The notes under the pieces are model-generated. The model was not told where the DNA came from. It saw nothing but the letters and a program-made list of their open reading frames with translations, and made no database searches. A stretch of DNA of 51,086 bases from Planctomycetota bacterium (lineage in GTDB: Bacteria; Planctomycetota; JAJSAM01; JAJVHW01). Within the stretch, counting starts at the first letter, position 1, and each line of letters opens with the position of its first letter. The translations under genes were made by a program, and so were the position numbers. Shown here in pieces: positions 24,496 to 33,230 of this stretch. The DNA lies in the NCBI GenBank assembly GCA_021414065.1, contig JAIOPE010000110.1, positions 1-51,086 of the forward strand, in the 5' to 3' direction.

Positions 24496-25935
24496 ATGCC
24501 CCGAGCCGCACGCCCCCTCCCCCGACGCGAGCGCCGCGACCGGCGCCGCCGCAACGAAGCCGTCGCCCCGGTGCGGCCGATGCGGTCCCGCAAGCGCCCG
24601 ACCGGCGGCGCCCGTGGCGGACAGCGCGGGGTCGCGCTGCTGCTCGTCCTGATCGTGCTGCTGCTGGTCGCCACGCTCGCCACTGAGATCGCGATCACGG
24701 CCCGCACGCACGGTCAGCTCGCGAGCCACGCGATCAACGACTTCCTGCTCCGCAGCGTGGTGGACGGCCGCCGCCAGATCTGCATCGCGGCGCTGAAGTA
24801 CGACCAGTCGCTCGGCGACAAGATCGACACGGAGTCCGACCCGTGGTCGTGGCACAACAGCAGCACGCTCTCGAGCTGGGGCGAAGCCGCCGGCAACGAG
24901 ACGACGTCCGAGTCGGCCGCGAGCGACGAAGCCGCGGCGAAGGCGCGCGCCTACCGCAACCGCGACGTGAAGATCCTGGCCTGGTGCGAAGACGAACGCG
25001 GCAAGCTGAACCTGCGCGGCCTCCAGTGGGAGGAAGACGCCCCGACGTTCATCCAGACGAAGGCGGCGCTGATCCGCCTGATCGACCGCTACCGCGAGAA
25101 GTGGAGCGACGTCGATCTGAACGACTCCGAAGCCACGGAAATGGCGGATGCGCTGATCGAGTGGATTCGCGACCGCGAGGACACCGATTCGAACCCCATG
25201 CCCGCGTCGAAGACGAAGCGCGGGCGACTGGTCTCGCTCGAGGACCTGCTGCGGGTGCCCGGCGGAAAGTGGTCACCGGAGCGCCTCTACGACATTCGGG
25301 ACCCGAAGTCCACGCGCGACGGCGACCGCTCGCGGAGCGTGTCCGGCCCGGCGAGCGATGCCGCCGACGCCGCCGCCACCGACACGTCCGACAAGGACTG
25401 GGAGCGCCAGAACGGCGTGCCGGGTTTGTTCCGCTACATCACGGTGTTCGGCGAGGGCACCGGCACCGGCACGCCGAAGATCAACGTGAACACCGCCCCG
25501 CTGCCGGTGATGGAGGCGTTGTTCGACTCGGGCCAGGAGGACTTCGCCAAGGCCGCGCTGGACCGGCGCCGCCAGGGCGGGAACCCGGCCGACGCAACGG
25601 CCACCGCCGGCACGGATGCCGGCTCCGGGGACACCGGTGGGTGGTTCAAGTCGAAGGCGGACCTGACGAAGGTCGAAGGCATGGGAGACGACCTCTCCCG
25701 CTACCCCCGACTCAACTTCTTCGCCGAGTTCACGAGCGAGGTCTACTCGATCCACATCGTCGCGACGGTCGTCTCGGGCAGGAAAGAGGGCGATCGCGAC
25801 GATCCCAACTCGGAGAGCCGCGACATCCTGGCGTCGTATCAGTACCGCGAGATCGTCCAGCGGACCCAGGGCGGCACGCTGTCGCTCTTCGCGCAGCGCG
25901 CGCTCGACCCGATCATCGGCGAGTCGGAGAAGTAG
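24496..25935 (+). CDS. gspK: Type II secretion minor pseudopilin GspK
   Basis: Initiates and caps the pseudopilus of type II secretion. The N-terminus has basic residues and a prepilin-like cleavage site GGQRG/VALLLVLIVLLL without Glu at +5, which is typical of the K subunit. Downstream are GspK features: ILAWCEDERGKLNLRG, DRYREKWSDVDLNDSEATEM, ADALIEWIRDREDTDS, SLEDLLRVPG and PKINVNTAPLPVMEALFD. The 479-residue length is larger than enterobacterial GspK (about 330), owing to low-complexity inserts (DAADAAATDTSDKD; TATAGTDAGSGDTG). Start ATG 24496 or ATG 24580; the second gives a shorter leader. No other secretion genes are adjacent, so it is separated from the main cluster. Confidence 0.82.
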   Translation: MPRAARPLPRRERRDRRRRNEAVAPVRPMRSRKRPTGGARGGQRGVALLLVLIVLLLVATLATEIAITARTHGQLASHAINDFLLRSVVDGRRQICIAALKYDQSLGDKIDTESDPWSWHNSSTLSSWGEAAGNETTSESAASDEAAAKARAYRNRDVKILAWCEDERGKLNLRGLQWEEDAPTFIQTKAALIRLIDRYREKWSDVDLNDSEATEMADALIEWIRDREDTDSNPMPASKTKRGRLVSLEDLLRVPGGKWSPERLYDIRDPKSTRDGDRSRSVSGPASDAADAAATDTSDKDWERQNGVPGLFRYITVFGEGTGTGTPKINVNTAPLPVMEALFDSGQEDFAKAALDRRRQGGNPADATATAGTDAGSGDTGGWFKSKADLTKVEGMGDDLSRYPRLNFFAEFTSEVYSIHIVATVVSGRKEGDRDDPNSESRDILASYQYREIVQRTQGGTLSLFAQRALDPIIGESEK

Positions 25936-26016
25936 CGCCGGCCGGACAACGGTCCCCGGGCAGGATTCGCCCCAGGCTCCCCCCATTGGGTACCGTCCTG
26001 GATTCAAGCCCACGCC

Positions 26017-27045
26017 ATGATCGTCCTCTGCCGCCCCGACCTGACCGACGCACAGCGCGAGCGACTGCTCGACGCGGTGCGGGCGCTCGGCGTGGAACCG
26101 TTCGTTCGGATGGAGGGCGTGCGGACGGTCGTCGAGACCGGCGCGTCGGCCGACGCGCGCCGCAGCGACATCGAGCGCCTCGTCGGCGTCGAGCGCGTGT
26201 TCGCCGGGGAGCCCGGCGCCCACCTCGTCACCCGGGACGCCCACAGCGAGCCGACGCGCGTCCAGGTCGGCGGGCACGCGTTCGGCGGGCCGGAGACGCT
26301 CGTCATCGCCGGGCCGTGCGCCGTCGAGGGCCTCGACGTGCTCCTGGAGATCGCCCGCGCATGCAAGTCGGCGGGGGCGCACCTGCTCCGCGGCGGGGCC
26401 TACAAGCCGCGCACGTCGCCCTACGACTTCCGCGGCCTCGGCCGGGAGGGGCTCGAACACCTCGCGGCCGCACGCGCCGAGACGGGCATGAAGATCGTCA
26501 CGGAAGTGCTCGACACGCGCGACGTCGAGGCGGTCGAACGCGTTGCCGACGTCCTCCAGATCGGCTCGCGCAACATGCACAACTTCTCGCTGCTGCAAGA
26601 GGTCGGGCGCACGCGGAAGCCCGTCCTCCTCAAGCGCGGGATGAGCGCCACGATCGATGAACTCCTGACGTCGGCCGAGTACGTGCTCGCAGGCGGCAAC
26701 CCCGACGTGATCCTCTGCGAACGCGGCATCCGCACCTTCGAACACACCACGCGCAACACGCTCGACCTGACGGCGGTCCCCCTCCTCCGCGAGCGGACGC
26801 ACCTTCCGATCGTCGTCGATCCCTCGCACGCGTCCGGCCGTCGCAGCCTCGTGCCGGCCCTCGCCCGGGCCGCGGCGGCCGTCGGCGCCGACGGCGTGAT
26901 GATGGAAGTCCACGTGCGCCCGGCCGAGGCGCGCTGCGACGCGAAACAGGCGATCCTGCCGTCGGAGCTGGCTGCGATCGTCCGCGACATCGCCGCGATC
27001 GGCGCGATCGTCCGCCGTCCGCCCGGTGGAGGCGAAACCACGTGA
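26017..27045 (+). CDS. aroF: 3-deoxy-7-phosphoheptulonate synthase, type I-beta with N-terminal regulatory-like domain
   Basis: First step of the shikimate pathway: phosphoenolpyruvate plus erythrose 4-phosphate to DAHP. Residues 1-70 form the ferredoxin-like domain of the Thermotoga/Bacillus-type enzyme (MIVLCRPDLTDAQRERLLDA). The barrel follows with ETLVIAGPCAVEG, LLRGGAYKPRTSPYDFRGLG, TEVLDTRDVEAV, LQIGSRNMHNFSLLQEVG, VLLKRGMSATIDELL, ILCERGIRTFEHTTRNTLDL and PIVVDPSHASGRR. These are the substrate and metal residues of the family. The stop overlaps the tpiA start (GTGA), an unusual operon partner. Confidence 0.95.
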   Translation: MIVLCRPDLTDAQRERLLDAVRALGVEPFVRMEGVRTVVETGASADARRSDIERLVGVERVFAGEPGAHLVTRDAHSEPTRVQVGGHAFGGPETLVIAGPCAVEGLDVLLEIARACKSAGAHLLRGGAYKPRTSPYDFRGLGREGLEHLAAARAETGMKIVTEVLDTRDVEAVERVADVLQIGSRNMHNFSLLQEVGRTRKPVLLKRGMSATIDELLTSAEYVLAGGNPDVILCERGIRTFEHTTRNTLDLTAVPLLRERTHLPIVVDPSHASGRRSLVPALARAAAAVGADGVMMEVHVRPAEARCDAKQAILPSELAAIVRDIAAIGAIVRRPPGGGETT

Positions 27046-27818
27046 GCAACGTCCCCGCGACCGCCCGCCCGAAACTCGTCGCCGGCAATTGGAAAATGCA
27101 CCTGCGCATCGCCACGGCCCGCGCGCTCGCCGAACAGGCTGCGGCAGCCGCAGCCGAGGTCGCGGGCCCCGACGTCGCCGTCTTCCCTGCGTTCGTCCAC
27201 CTGGCCACCGTCCGCGAGGCGCTCCGCGGTTCGCGGGTTGCCCTCGGTGCGCAGACCAGCCACGAGAAGCAGGAGGGCGCTCACACCGGGAAGGTGTCGC
27301 CCGAGATGCTGGCCGACGTCGGCGTGACGACCGTCCTCTGCGGCCACAGCGAACGCCGTCAGTCGGGCGAGACGGACCAGATGGTCCGGGCCCTCGCCCG
27401 CGCCGCGCTCCGCGCCGGGCTCACGCCCGTGATCTGCGTCGGGGAGACGCTCGCCGAGCGCGAAGCGGACCGTACCGAAGAGGTGCTCCGGCGGCAGGTG
27501 TCGGTCGCGGTTGACGGCCTCTCGTCTGACGACCTGTCGCGCGTCGAACTCGCGTACGAGCCCGTCTGGGCCATCGGGACCGGGCGCACCGCCACGGCGG
27601 CCATGGCGACGAGCGCGCACCGCGTGGTCCGCGATGTGCTAGTTTCGAAGTTCGGTGAGGCGGGCCTCGGCCCGCGGATCCTGTACGGCGGCAGCGTGAA
27701 GCCCTCCAACGCTGCGGAACTGATGAACTCGGAGGGAGTGGACGGAGTCCTCGTCGGGGGTGCATCCCTCGAGGGCCCGTCCTTCCGCGCCATCCTTCTG
27801 GGCGCGGTTCGGAGCTGA
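27042..27818 (+). CDS. tpiA: Triosephosphate isomerase
   Basis: Interconverts dihydroxyacetone phosphate and glyceraldehyde 3-phosphate. Catalytic residues are present: Asn16 and Lys18 (AGNWKMH), His102 (LCGHSERR), Glu173 (AYEPVWAIGTG), and the phosphate loop GGSVKPSNAAELM and GVLVGGASL. At 258 residues it is standard length. Odd point: the usual GAFTGEIS segment, which carries a conserved interface Glu, reads GAHTGKVS here. Start is GTG overlapping the aroF stop. secG follows after 3 nt, an order (tpiA-secG) common in bacteria. Confidence 0.97.
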   Translation: MSNVPATARPKLVAGNWKMHLRIATARALAEQAAAAAAEVAGPDVAVFPAFVHLATVREALRGSRVALGAQTSHEKQEGAHTGKVSPEMLADVGVTTVLCGHSERRQSGETDQMVRALARAALRAGLTPVICVGETLAEREADRTEEVLRRQVSVAVDGLSSDDLSRVELAYEPVWAIGTGRTATAAMATSAHRVVRDVLVSKFGEAGLGPRILYGGSVKPSNAAELMNSEGVDGVLVGGASLEGPSFRAILLGAVRS

Positions 27819-27821
27819 CCC

Positions 27822-28169
27822 ATGACGTTCCTCCTCGGACTCCTGGCCGTGGTCGCGGTGCTCTCGAGCATCCTCTTGCTGTTCGTGATCCTGCTGCAGG
27901 AGCCGAAGGGCGGCGGCCTCGCCGCTGCACTCGGCGGCAGCGGGATGGACGCGATCGGCGCGAACGTCGGCCAGGTGAACCGGTTCACGTCGTGGGTCGC
28001 CGGGATCTGGATCGGCGCCTGCCTGCTGCACGCGGTGCTTCAGCCCGTCGGCGCGAGTCTCGAGGGGGCGAACACGACGAAGAACGCGCCCGGCGAGACA
28101 TCGGTCGAGAAGCCGGTCGAGGCCCCCGCAGAACAGCCGGGCGGCGACAAGAAGCCCGAGGACCACTAG
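27822..28169 (+). CDS. secG: Preprotein translocase subunit SecG
   Basis: Auxiliary subunit of the SecYEG channel. Two membrane helices (LLGLLAVVAVLSSILLLFVI and RFTSWVAGIWIGACLLHAVL) are joined by the conserved LLQEPKGGGLAAALGGSG segment. The hydrophilic tail (about 35 residues, Pro/Glu/Lys-rich) is typical of planctomycete-type SecG. It directly follows tpiA. Confidence 0.94.
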   Translation: MTFLLGLLAVVAVLSSILLLFVILLQEPKGGGLAAALGGSGMDAIGANVGQVNRFTSWVAGIWIGACLLHAVLQPVGASLEGANTTKNAPGETSVEKPVEAPAEQPGGDKKPEDH

Positions 28170-28200
28170 TGGACGGCGGCCCGGCAGGGCCGAGGCCCCG

Positions 28201-29109
28201 ATGACCGCTCCCCATTCGAACCACCAGCCGCAGAGCGTGCGCTCCATGACCGGCTTCGGCGCGGCATCGCGCGAGACCGGCGGGTTCGCGGTGCGCGTCG
28301 AAGCTCGCTCGGTGAACAACCGCGGGCTGACGATCTCGGTGCGGGCGCCCTCGTTCCTCGATGCGCAGTCGGCCGCGATCGAGGCAGGCGTCAAGCGTCG
28401 GTGCTCGCGCGGCACGGTCGCGGTCGCCATCTCCATCCAGCGCGCGCGGAACGCCGCGCCGTCGCGGATCGCGTCGGCGGTCGTGGCTGACTACGCCGAG
28501 CAGGCGAGCATCCTCGCCGAGGAGCTCGGCATGCACCCGCCGTCGCTCGGCGACCTGCTCCGGCTTCCCGGCGCGCTCGAGGACGCCCCCGCGGCCGACG
28601 CCACGGAGGCCGAGCTGGCGACCGTGGTCGAAGCGGTGGACGCAGCGCTCGACGAGATGATCGTCATGCGTGACCGCGAGGGCGCATCGCTCGCCGCGGA
28701 GCTCCGCTCGCTCGTCGCACAGTTGGAGGACGCCGCCGGTCGTGTTGAGGCCAGGGCCCCCGCCGCGGTGCTCGTCCAGCGCGACAAACTGCGCGAGCGC
28801 CTCAGCCAACTCCTCGTGCCCGGGCAGACGATCCCCGACGACCTGATCGCCCGCGAGATCGCGGTCCTCGCCGACCGGACCGACGTCGCGGAGGAGGTCG
28901 CACGGCTCCGGAGCCACGTCAGCCAGTGGCGCGAGGCGCTGGACCAGGGCGGCGCGGTCGGGCGGCGCCTGGACTTCCTCACGCAGGAACTCGGCCGCGA
29001 GGCGAACACCGTCGGAAGCAAGTGCCAGGACGCAGAGACAACGCGAATCGTCGTCGAGATGAAGGTCGCCGTCGAGCGCCTGAAGGAACAGACGGCCAAC
29101 TTGGAATAG
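28201..29109 (+). CDS. yicC: YicC/YloC-family endoribonuclease
   Basis: A member of the YicC family, reported to act as an endoribonuclease affecting RNA turnover. The N-terminal signature SMTGFGAASRETGGFAVRVE, then ARSVNNRGL, and the C-terminal signature DFLTQELGREANTVGSKCQD, then AETTRIVVEMKVAVERLKEQ, are both clear. 302 residues, close to the family norm. The gene precedes gmk and rpoZ, the classical yicC-gmk-rpoZ order, so these are probably co-transcribed. The ATG is used; a later ATG (MTGFG) is in frame but would remove 14 residues. Confidence 0.94.
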   Translation: MTAPHSNHQPQSVRSMTGFGAASRETGGFAVRVEARSVNNRGLTISVRAPSFLDAQSAAIEAGVKRRCSRGTVAVAISIQRARNAAPSRIASAVVADYAEQASILAEELGMHPPSLGDLLRLPGALEDAPAADATEAELATVVEAVDAALDEMIVMRDREGASLAAELRSLVAQLEDAAGRVEARAPAAVLVQRDKLRERLSQLLVPGQTIPDDLIAREIAVLADRTDVAEEVARLRSHVSQWREALDQGGAVGRRLDFLTQELGREANTVGSKCQDAETTRIVVEMKVAVERLKEQTANLE

Positions 29110-29161
29110 ACGGTCGCGGAGAGCGTCGAACGCCCTTCGCCCCGAGCCCGGAGCTCACCCC

Positions 29162-29743
29162 ATGACGGTCCCCCTCGCTGGTTTCCTCGTCGTCCTCTCC
29201 GGCCCGTCGGGCGTGGGCAAGAGCTCGGTCGCGGCGCAACTCGTCGGGGACCCCCGGTTCGGGCGCGCGGTGACCGCCACGACGCGGGCGCCGCGCGCCG
29301 GCGAGCGCGACGGGGTGGACTACCACTTCTTCACGACCGAGCGGTTCAACGACGCCATCGCCCACGACGAGTTCATCGAGCACGCGAAGGTCCACGGCAA
29401 CCTGTACGGGACCCCCAAGTCGTCCGTCCGACGGGTGATCGAGGCCGGAAAGGCCTGCCTGCTCGTGATCGACGTCCAGGGCGCGGCGACGCTTCGCCAC
29501 CAGGGGGAGGACGCTCTCTTCGTCTTCCTGGCGCCCCCGAGCGAGGCTGCGCTGCAGACGCGACTCCGCTCCCGCGGCACCGAACCGCCTGGCCAGCTCG
29601 AGCTCCGCATCCGGAACGCGCTCCAAGAGGAGCTCCCCCGGGCACGCGAGTTCGATCACGTGGTGGTCAACGACGACTTGGCGAGAGCGGTGGCGGAGAT
29701 TACGCTCCTCGTTTCACACCGAAGGGCACAACCTTCGAGGTGA
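29162..29743 (+). CDS. gmk: Guanylate kinase
   Basis: Phosphorylates GMP to GDP with ATP. P-loop GPSGVGKSS (14-22), the GMP-binding TTRAPRAGERDGVDYHFFT segment, FIEHAKVHGNLYGTPKSSV, and the lid RLRSRGTEPPGQLELRIRNA. 193 residues, standard. It is followed 120 bp later by rpoZ; the gap holds no evident gene. Confidence 0.96.
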   Translation: MTVPLAGFLVVLSGPSGVGKSSVAAQLVGDPRFGRAVTATTRAPRAGERDGVDYHFFTTERFNDAIAHDEFIEHAKVHGNLYGTPKSSVRRVIEAGKACLLVIDVQGAATLRHQGEDALFVFLAPPSEAALQTRLRSRGTEPPGQLELRIRNALQEELPRAREFDHVVVNDDLARAVAEITLLVSHRRAQPSR

Positions 29744-29863
29744 GTTCGTTCGTCTGACGAGACGAGTGATGAGAAAGGCGTTCGAACCGCGAGGCTGGAC
29801 GATCGGTCCCGTCGGACGGCAGGCGCCACGAGTACGACAGGACGCGTTCAACGGAGGCTTCCC

Positions 29864-30076
29864 ATGGGCATCGACGTCATTCGCCAGATCGACCGGCTCG
29901 ACGAGAAGGTGGGCGGCCGTTTCCGTCTGACGTCGCTGATCCAGAAGCGCATCCAGGAAGTGGTCCGCGGCTCGCCCCGGTTCATCGAAGCCAAGTCGCC
30001 GATGCGCAGCGCGCTCGCCGAGATCGAAGCCGGCAAGATCGAGCTCATCGAACCGTCCGACAAGTCGGCGGAGTAA
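29864..30076 (+). CDS. rpoZ: RNA polymerase omega subunit
   Basis: Small structural subunit that helps assemble RNA polymerase. The 70-residue protein carries the omega core (DEKVGGRFRLTSLIQKRIQE) followed by a helix with SALAEIEAGKIEL. Good ribosome site GGAGG before the ATG. The position after gmk and before the CoaC gene supports the call. Confidence 0.9.
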   Translation: MGIDVIRQIDRLDEKVGGRFRLTSLIQKRIQEVVRGSPRFIEAKSPMRSALAEIEAGKIELIEPSDKSAE

Positions 30077-30106
30077 GGCCGGGAGCAAGGGCTGAGGCCC
30101 GCGCCC

Positions 30107-30736
30107 GTGGCTGAAGCGCGCCGGACATCGAAGAAGGCGTCGGCAACGGCGCCTTCTCTGCCATTGTCGTCTGAGAAGGCGTCTGCGAAGCCGTCCGCGA
30201 AGCCGCGGGTCCTCCTCGCCATCTGTGGCTCCATCGCTGCCTACAAGGGCGCCGACCTCTGCTCGAAGCTCGTCCAGGCCGGGTACGACGTGACGGTCTG
30301 CATGACCGACGCCGCCCAGAAGCTCGTCGGCCCCCTCACGTTCGCCGCGCTGACGGGCCACCCCGTCGCGACCGACCCGTACACGTCGGAGCATGACGTT
30401 CGCGTGGAGCACATCCACCTCGCCGACCTCGCGCAGGTGATGGTGATCGCCCCCGCGACCGCCAACTTCCTCGGGAAGGCCGCGAATGGGATCGCGGACG
30501 ACGTCGTCCTCTCGACGCTCCTCGCCGTGACGTGCCCCGTGATCGTGGCCCCCGCCATGAACGTGCGCATGTGGAACCACCCGGCGGTCGCTCGCAATCT
30601 CGCCACGGTTCGCGGCTTCGGCTACGAGATCGTCGAGCCGGGCGACGGGTTCCTCGCCTGCGGCGACGTCGGCCGCGGGCGGATGGCCGAGCCGTCGCAG
30701 ATCGTGGCCCGGGTCGCAGCGGCGCTCGGACGCTGA
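30107..30736 (+). CDS. coaC: Phosphopantothenoylcysteine decarboxylase (stand-alone CoaC)
   Basis: Flavoprotein that decarboxylates phosphopantothenoylcysteine in coenzyme A synthesis. Seen: FMN-binding VLLAICGSIAAYKGADLCSK; the catalytic His region EHIHLADLA (His104 by position); APATANFLGKAANGIADD; PAMNVRMW (Asn152); and the substrate clamp GFLACGDVGRGRMAEP with Cys185. The first 33 residues are a Lys/Ser/Ala-rich extension not needed for the fold. Start is GTG. In most bacteria this domain is fused to CoaB; here the ligase is a separate gene four bases downstream. Confidence 0.92.
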   Translation: MAEARRTSKKASATAPSLPLSSEKASAKPSAKPRVLLAICGSIAAYKGADLCSKLVQAGYDVTVCMTDAAQKLVGPLTFAALTGHPVATDPYTSEHDVRVEHIHLADLAQVMVIAPATANFLGKAANGIADDVVLSTLLAVTCPVIVAPAMNVRMWNHPAVARNLATVRGFGYEIVEPGDGFLACGDVGRGRMAEPSQIVARVAAALGR

Positions 30737-30740
30737 GCCG

Positions 30741-31385
30741 GTGCGCGTCCTGGTCACCGCGGGCCCCACGCGCGAGCACCTCGACCGCGTCCGATTTCTG
30801 ACGAATGCGTCCACGGGCCGCATGGGGATCGAAGTCGCCCGCGCGGCTGCCGACGCCGGTCACGACGTGGTCCTCGTCCTCGGTCCGACGCACCTGACCC
30901 CGCCCGACTCACCTCGCGTGCGGGTGCTGCGCATCGTCTCCGCGCTGGACATGCTCGCCGCGTGCGAGGCCGAGTGGCCGACCTGCGACGCGCTCGTCGC
31001 CACGGCGGCCGTCGCCGACCAGCGCCCGGCCGTCGTCGCCCCGGGCAAGCCGGAGAAGTCATCCGGCCCCGAGACCCTCGCGCTCGTCCGCAACCCCGAC
31101 GTGCTCGCAACTCTCGCGGCCACGAAGGGCGCGCGCCCGTGCATCGGCTTCGCGTTGCAGGTGGATGACGCCGAGCAACGCGCCCGCGCCAAGCTCGTCC
31201 GAAAGAACCTCGACTGGGTCGTCCTCGACGCGCCGGAGGCCATGGGCGCCGACCGTGCCGACTTCACGCTGATCCCCGCCATCGGCGAGATCGTGCGGCT
31301 TCCCGGTGCGACGAAGGCCGACGTGGCGAACCAGATCGTCCGAATACTGAGGCGGGACAGTTTTTTGTCCCGCGCAATTCGTTAA
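30741..31385 (+). CDS. coaB: Phosphopantothenate-cysteine ligase (stand-alone CoaB)
   Basis: Joins 4'-phosphopantothenate and cysteine using a nucleotide triphosphate, just before the CoaC step. Motifs: VLVTAGPTREHLDRVRFLTN, ASTGRMGIEVA, TAAVADQRP, RNPDVLATLAATKGARPCIG, FALQVDD, and ATKADVANQIVRIL at the C-terminus. 214 residues, equal to the ligase half of the common CoaBC fusion. It starts with GTG 4 nt after coaC, so the pair is the fused gene in split and reversed form (CoaC first). The last codons lie in a strong hairpin (see separate entry). Confidence 0.92.
   Translation: MRVLVTAGPTREHLDRVRFLTNASTGRMGIEVARAAADAGHDVVLVLGPTHLTPPDSPRVRVLRIVSALDMLAACEAEWPTCDALVATAAVADQRPAVVAPGKPEKSSGPETLALVRNPDVLATLAATKGARPCIGFALQVDDAEQRARAKLVRKNLDWVVLDAPEAMGADRADFTLIPAIGEIVRLPGATKADVANQIVRILRRDSFLSRAIR
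31352..31373 (+). terminator. Hairpin at the 3' end of coaB, possible transcription end
   Basis: Arms GCGGGACA and TGTCCCGC with a GTTTTT loop lie inside the last codons of coaB. The T-run is in the loop rather than after the stem, so this is not a canonical terminator; it could stabilise the mRNA end or stall polymerase. Confidence 0.4.
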
Positions 31386-31481
31386 CCCGAAACGTCGCTG
31401 TCGGACCCCGCCGCACCGGCGCGACGACGCCGTCGCACGCGGAGCTCGAACCCGATCCGTATCCGTCCGAACGATCGACGT

Positions 31482-31510
31482 TTCACGGGCGGGCGCGTCG
31501 GTCGTATCAT
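31482..31510 (+). promoter_or_regulatory. Candidate promoter of the GH18 gene
   Basis: TTCACG and TATCAT are separated by 17 nt. The expected start point falls within a few bases of the GTG start codon, suggesting a leaderless or very short leader mRNA. Confidence 0.45.
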
Positions 31511-31517
31511 TCGGCCC

Positions 31518-33230
31518 GTGAATCGCCTCCTGCTGCCAGCCACGGCCTGCCTCGTCGCGCTCTTCGTCGGGGCGACGGCGACCGTCGCATCCGCCGATCC
31601 GCACGTGAACCACGCGGACCTGCGTCGCACCAAGCGCGGCGCCGGCGCAGCCGTCCGGGGAACTCTGCTCGATGGCGACATCACCCTGCCGGCGGCGGTG
31701 TCCGTCAGCACCGGCGACGCGTCGTGGCTCGTGCCGCCGGAGCGCTGGCGGGGCTCGAACAGCAAGGGACGCTGGTCCTCGCGCGTCGCCGGCGGGCCGA
31801 CGCTGCGGATCGACGTCCGCCACGGGCGATTCACGCTGACGGGCGCGAAGTGCGCGTCCTCCGACTTCAAGACGCCGCTGGCGTTCGTCCTCGACACCGA
31901 CACAGCCGCGCCGTGGACGTTCGAGGTGCCGCTCACGGGCAATGCGCGGGTCCTGAAGTTCAACGGCGACCTCGCGCCGAAGGTCATCCCGCCCGATCCC
32001 GACCCGGATCCGGATCCCGACCCGAACCCGCTGCCGATCGTGACGAATCCGAAGGTCGTCGGGTACTTCACGAATTGGGGCATCTACCAGCGCGGCTTCA
32101 CGGTGAAGAGCCTCGAAGCGTCCGGATCGGCGGCCCGGCTCACCCACATCTGCTACGCCTTCGCGGGCATCGGGAGCGACCTCCGCGTCACGCTGAGCGA
32201 CGCGTACGCGGACTACGACAAGTACAACGACGCTGCCGCCAGCGTGGACGGCGTCTCCGACACATGGGACGTCGGCGCCCTGCGCGGGAACTTCAACCAG
32301 TTGAAGCGCTTGAAGGCACTGCACCCGTCGCTGAAGGTGCTCATCGCGGTGGGCGGCTGGACGCTGTCGTCGCGCTTCTCCGACGCCGCGCTGACGCCGA
32401 CTTCGCGTGCGCAGTTCGCTGATTCGGTCGTCTCGATGTTCATCCAGGGACACGTCGCGCCGGGCATCGAAGCGCCGGGCGTCTTCGACGGCGTGGACAT
32501 CGACTGGGAGTACCCGGGGAGCCCCGGCTACACGAACGACTACCGCCTGGAGGACACCGCGAACTTCACCGCGCTGCTCGCGGCGATCCGCACGCGACTC
32601 GACACCGAAGGCGCCGCCGCCGGACGCCGCTTCGAGCTGACGATCGCAGCGCCTGCGGACCCCGTGAAGGCCGCGAAGATTCAGTGGACGGCCGTCCGCG
32701 ACCTCGTCGATTTCGTGGACCTGATGGCCTATGACCTGCGCGGCGCCTGGGACGCCACCACGGGACACCACGCGCCGCTGCACGTAGCGCCGAGCGACCC
32801 CGGCGCCGCGACTGCGCTGTCGCTCGCCGACGTGCTCGCGTCGTACGAAGCCGCCGGTGTGCCGCGCGCGAAGTTGATCGCCGGCGTGCCGTTCTACGGC
32901 CGCGGATGGTCGGGCGTCTCCGCCGGTCCCAACGGCGACGGCATGTTCCAGTCAGCGACCGGCGCGGCCACCGGCACGTACGAGAACGGGTACGAGGACT
33001 ACCACGTACTCGCGTCGCGCACCGTTCCCGGCGGACTCCGCCGCGACACGGCCGCCGGTGCGGTGTGGACGTACGATGCGGCGGCGGGCGTGCTCTGGAG
33101 TTTCGACGACCCGGTCTCGCTCGCGGCGAAGGCGCAGTTCGTCGCCGACGGCCGGTGGGGCGGCGTCATGGCCTGGGAACTCTCCGGCGACACGTCCGAC
33201 GGCGCTCTGATGCGCGCACTCGCCCGCTGA
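31518..33230 (+). CDS. Secreted glycoside hydrolase family 18 enzyme (chitinase-like)
   Basis: 570 residues: signal peptide (1-26, ending TVASA), an N-terminal beta-rich domain of about 130 residues, a PDPDPDPDP linker (about 160-169) and a GH18 barrel. The barrel begins KVVGYFTNWGIYQRGFTV and carries SLKVLIAVGGWTLSSRFSD and the catalytic motif DGVDIDWE (Asp324, Asp327, Asp329, Glu331). Downstream are LMAYDLRGAWDATTGHHAPL, LIAGVPFYGRGW and VMAWELSGDTSDG. All residues of the DxxDxDxE motif are present, so it is probably an active chitinase or related N-acetylglucosaminidase acting outside the cell. GTG start. The last 68 coding bases are duplicated downstream of a dispersed repeat. Confidence 0.93.
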   Translation: MNRLLLPATACLVALFVGATATVASADPHVNHADLRRTKRGAGAAVRGTLLDGDITLPAAVSVSTGDASWLVPPERWRGSNSKGRWSSRVAGGPTLRIDVRHGRFTLTGAKCASSDFKTPLAFVLDTDTAAPWTFEVPLTGNARVLKFNGDLAPKVIPPDPDPDPDPDPNPLPIVTNPKVVGYFTNWGIYQRGFTVKSLEASGSAARLTHICYAFAGIGSDLRVTLSDAYADYDKYNDAAASVDGVSDTWDVGALRGNFNQLKRLKALHPSLKVLIAVGGWTLSSRFSDAALTPTSRAQFADSVVSMFIQGHVAPGIEAPGVFDGVDIDWEYPGSPGYTNDYRLEDTANFTALLAAIRTRLDTEGAAAGRRFELTIAAPADPVKAAKIQWTAVRDLVDFVDLMAYDLRGAWDATTGHHAPLHVAPSDPGAATALSLADVLASYEAAGVPRAKLIAGVPFYGRGWSGVSAGPNGDGMFQSATGAATGTYENGYEDYHVLASRTVPGGLRRDTAAGAVWTYDAAAGVLWSFDDPVSLAAKAQFVADGRWGGVMAWELSGDTSDGALMRALAR

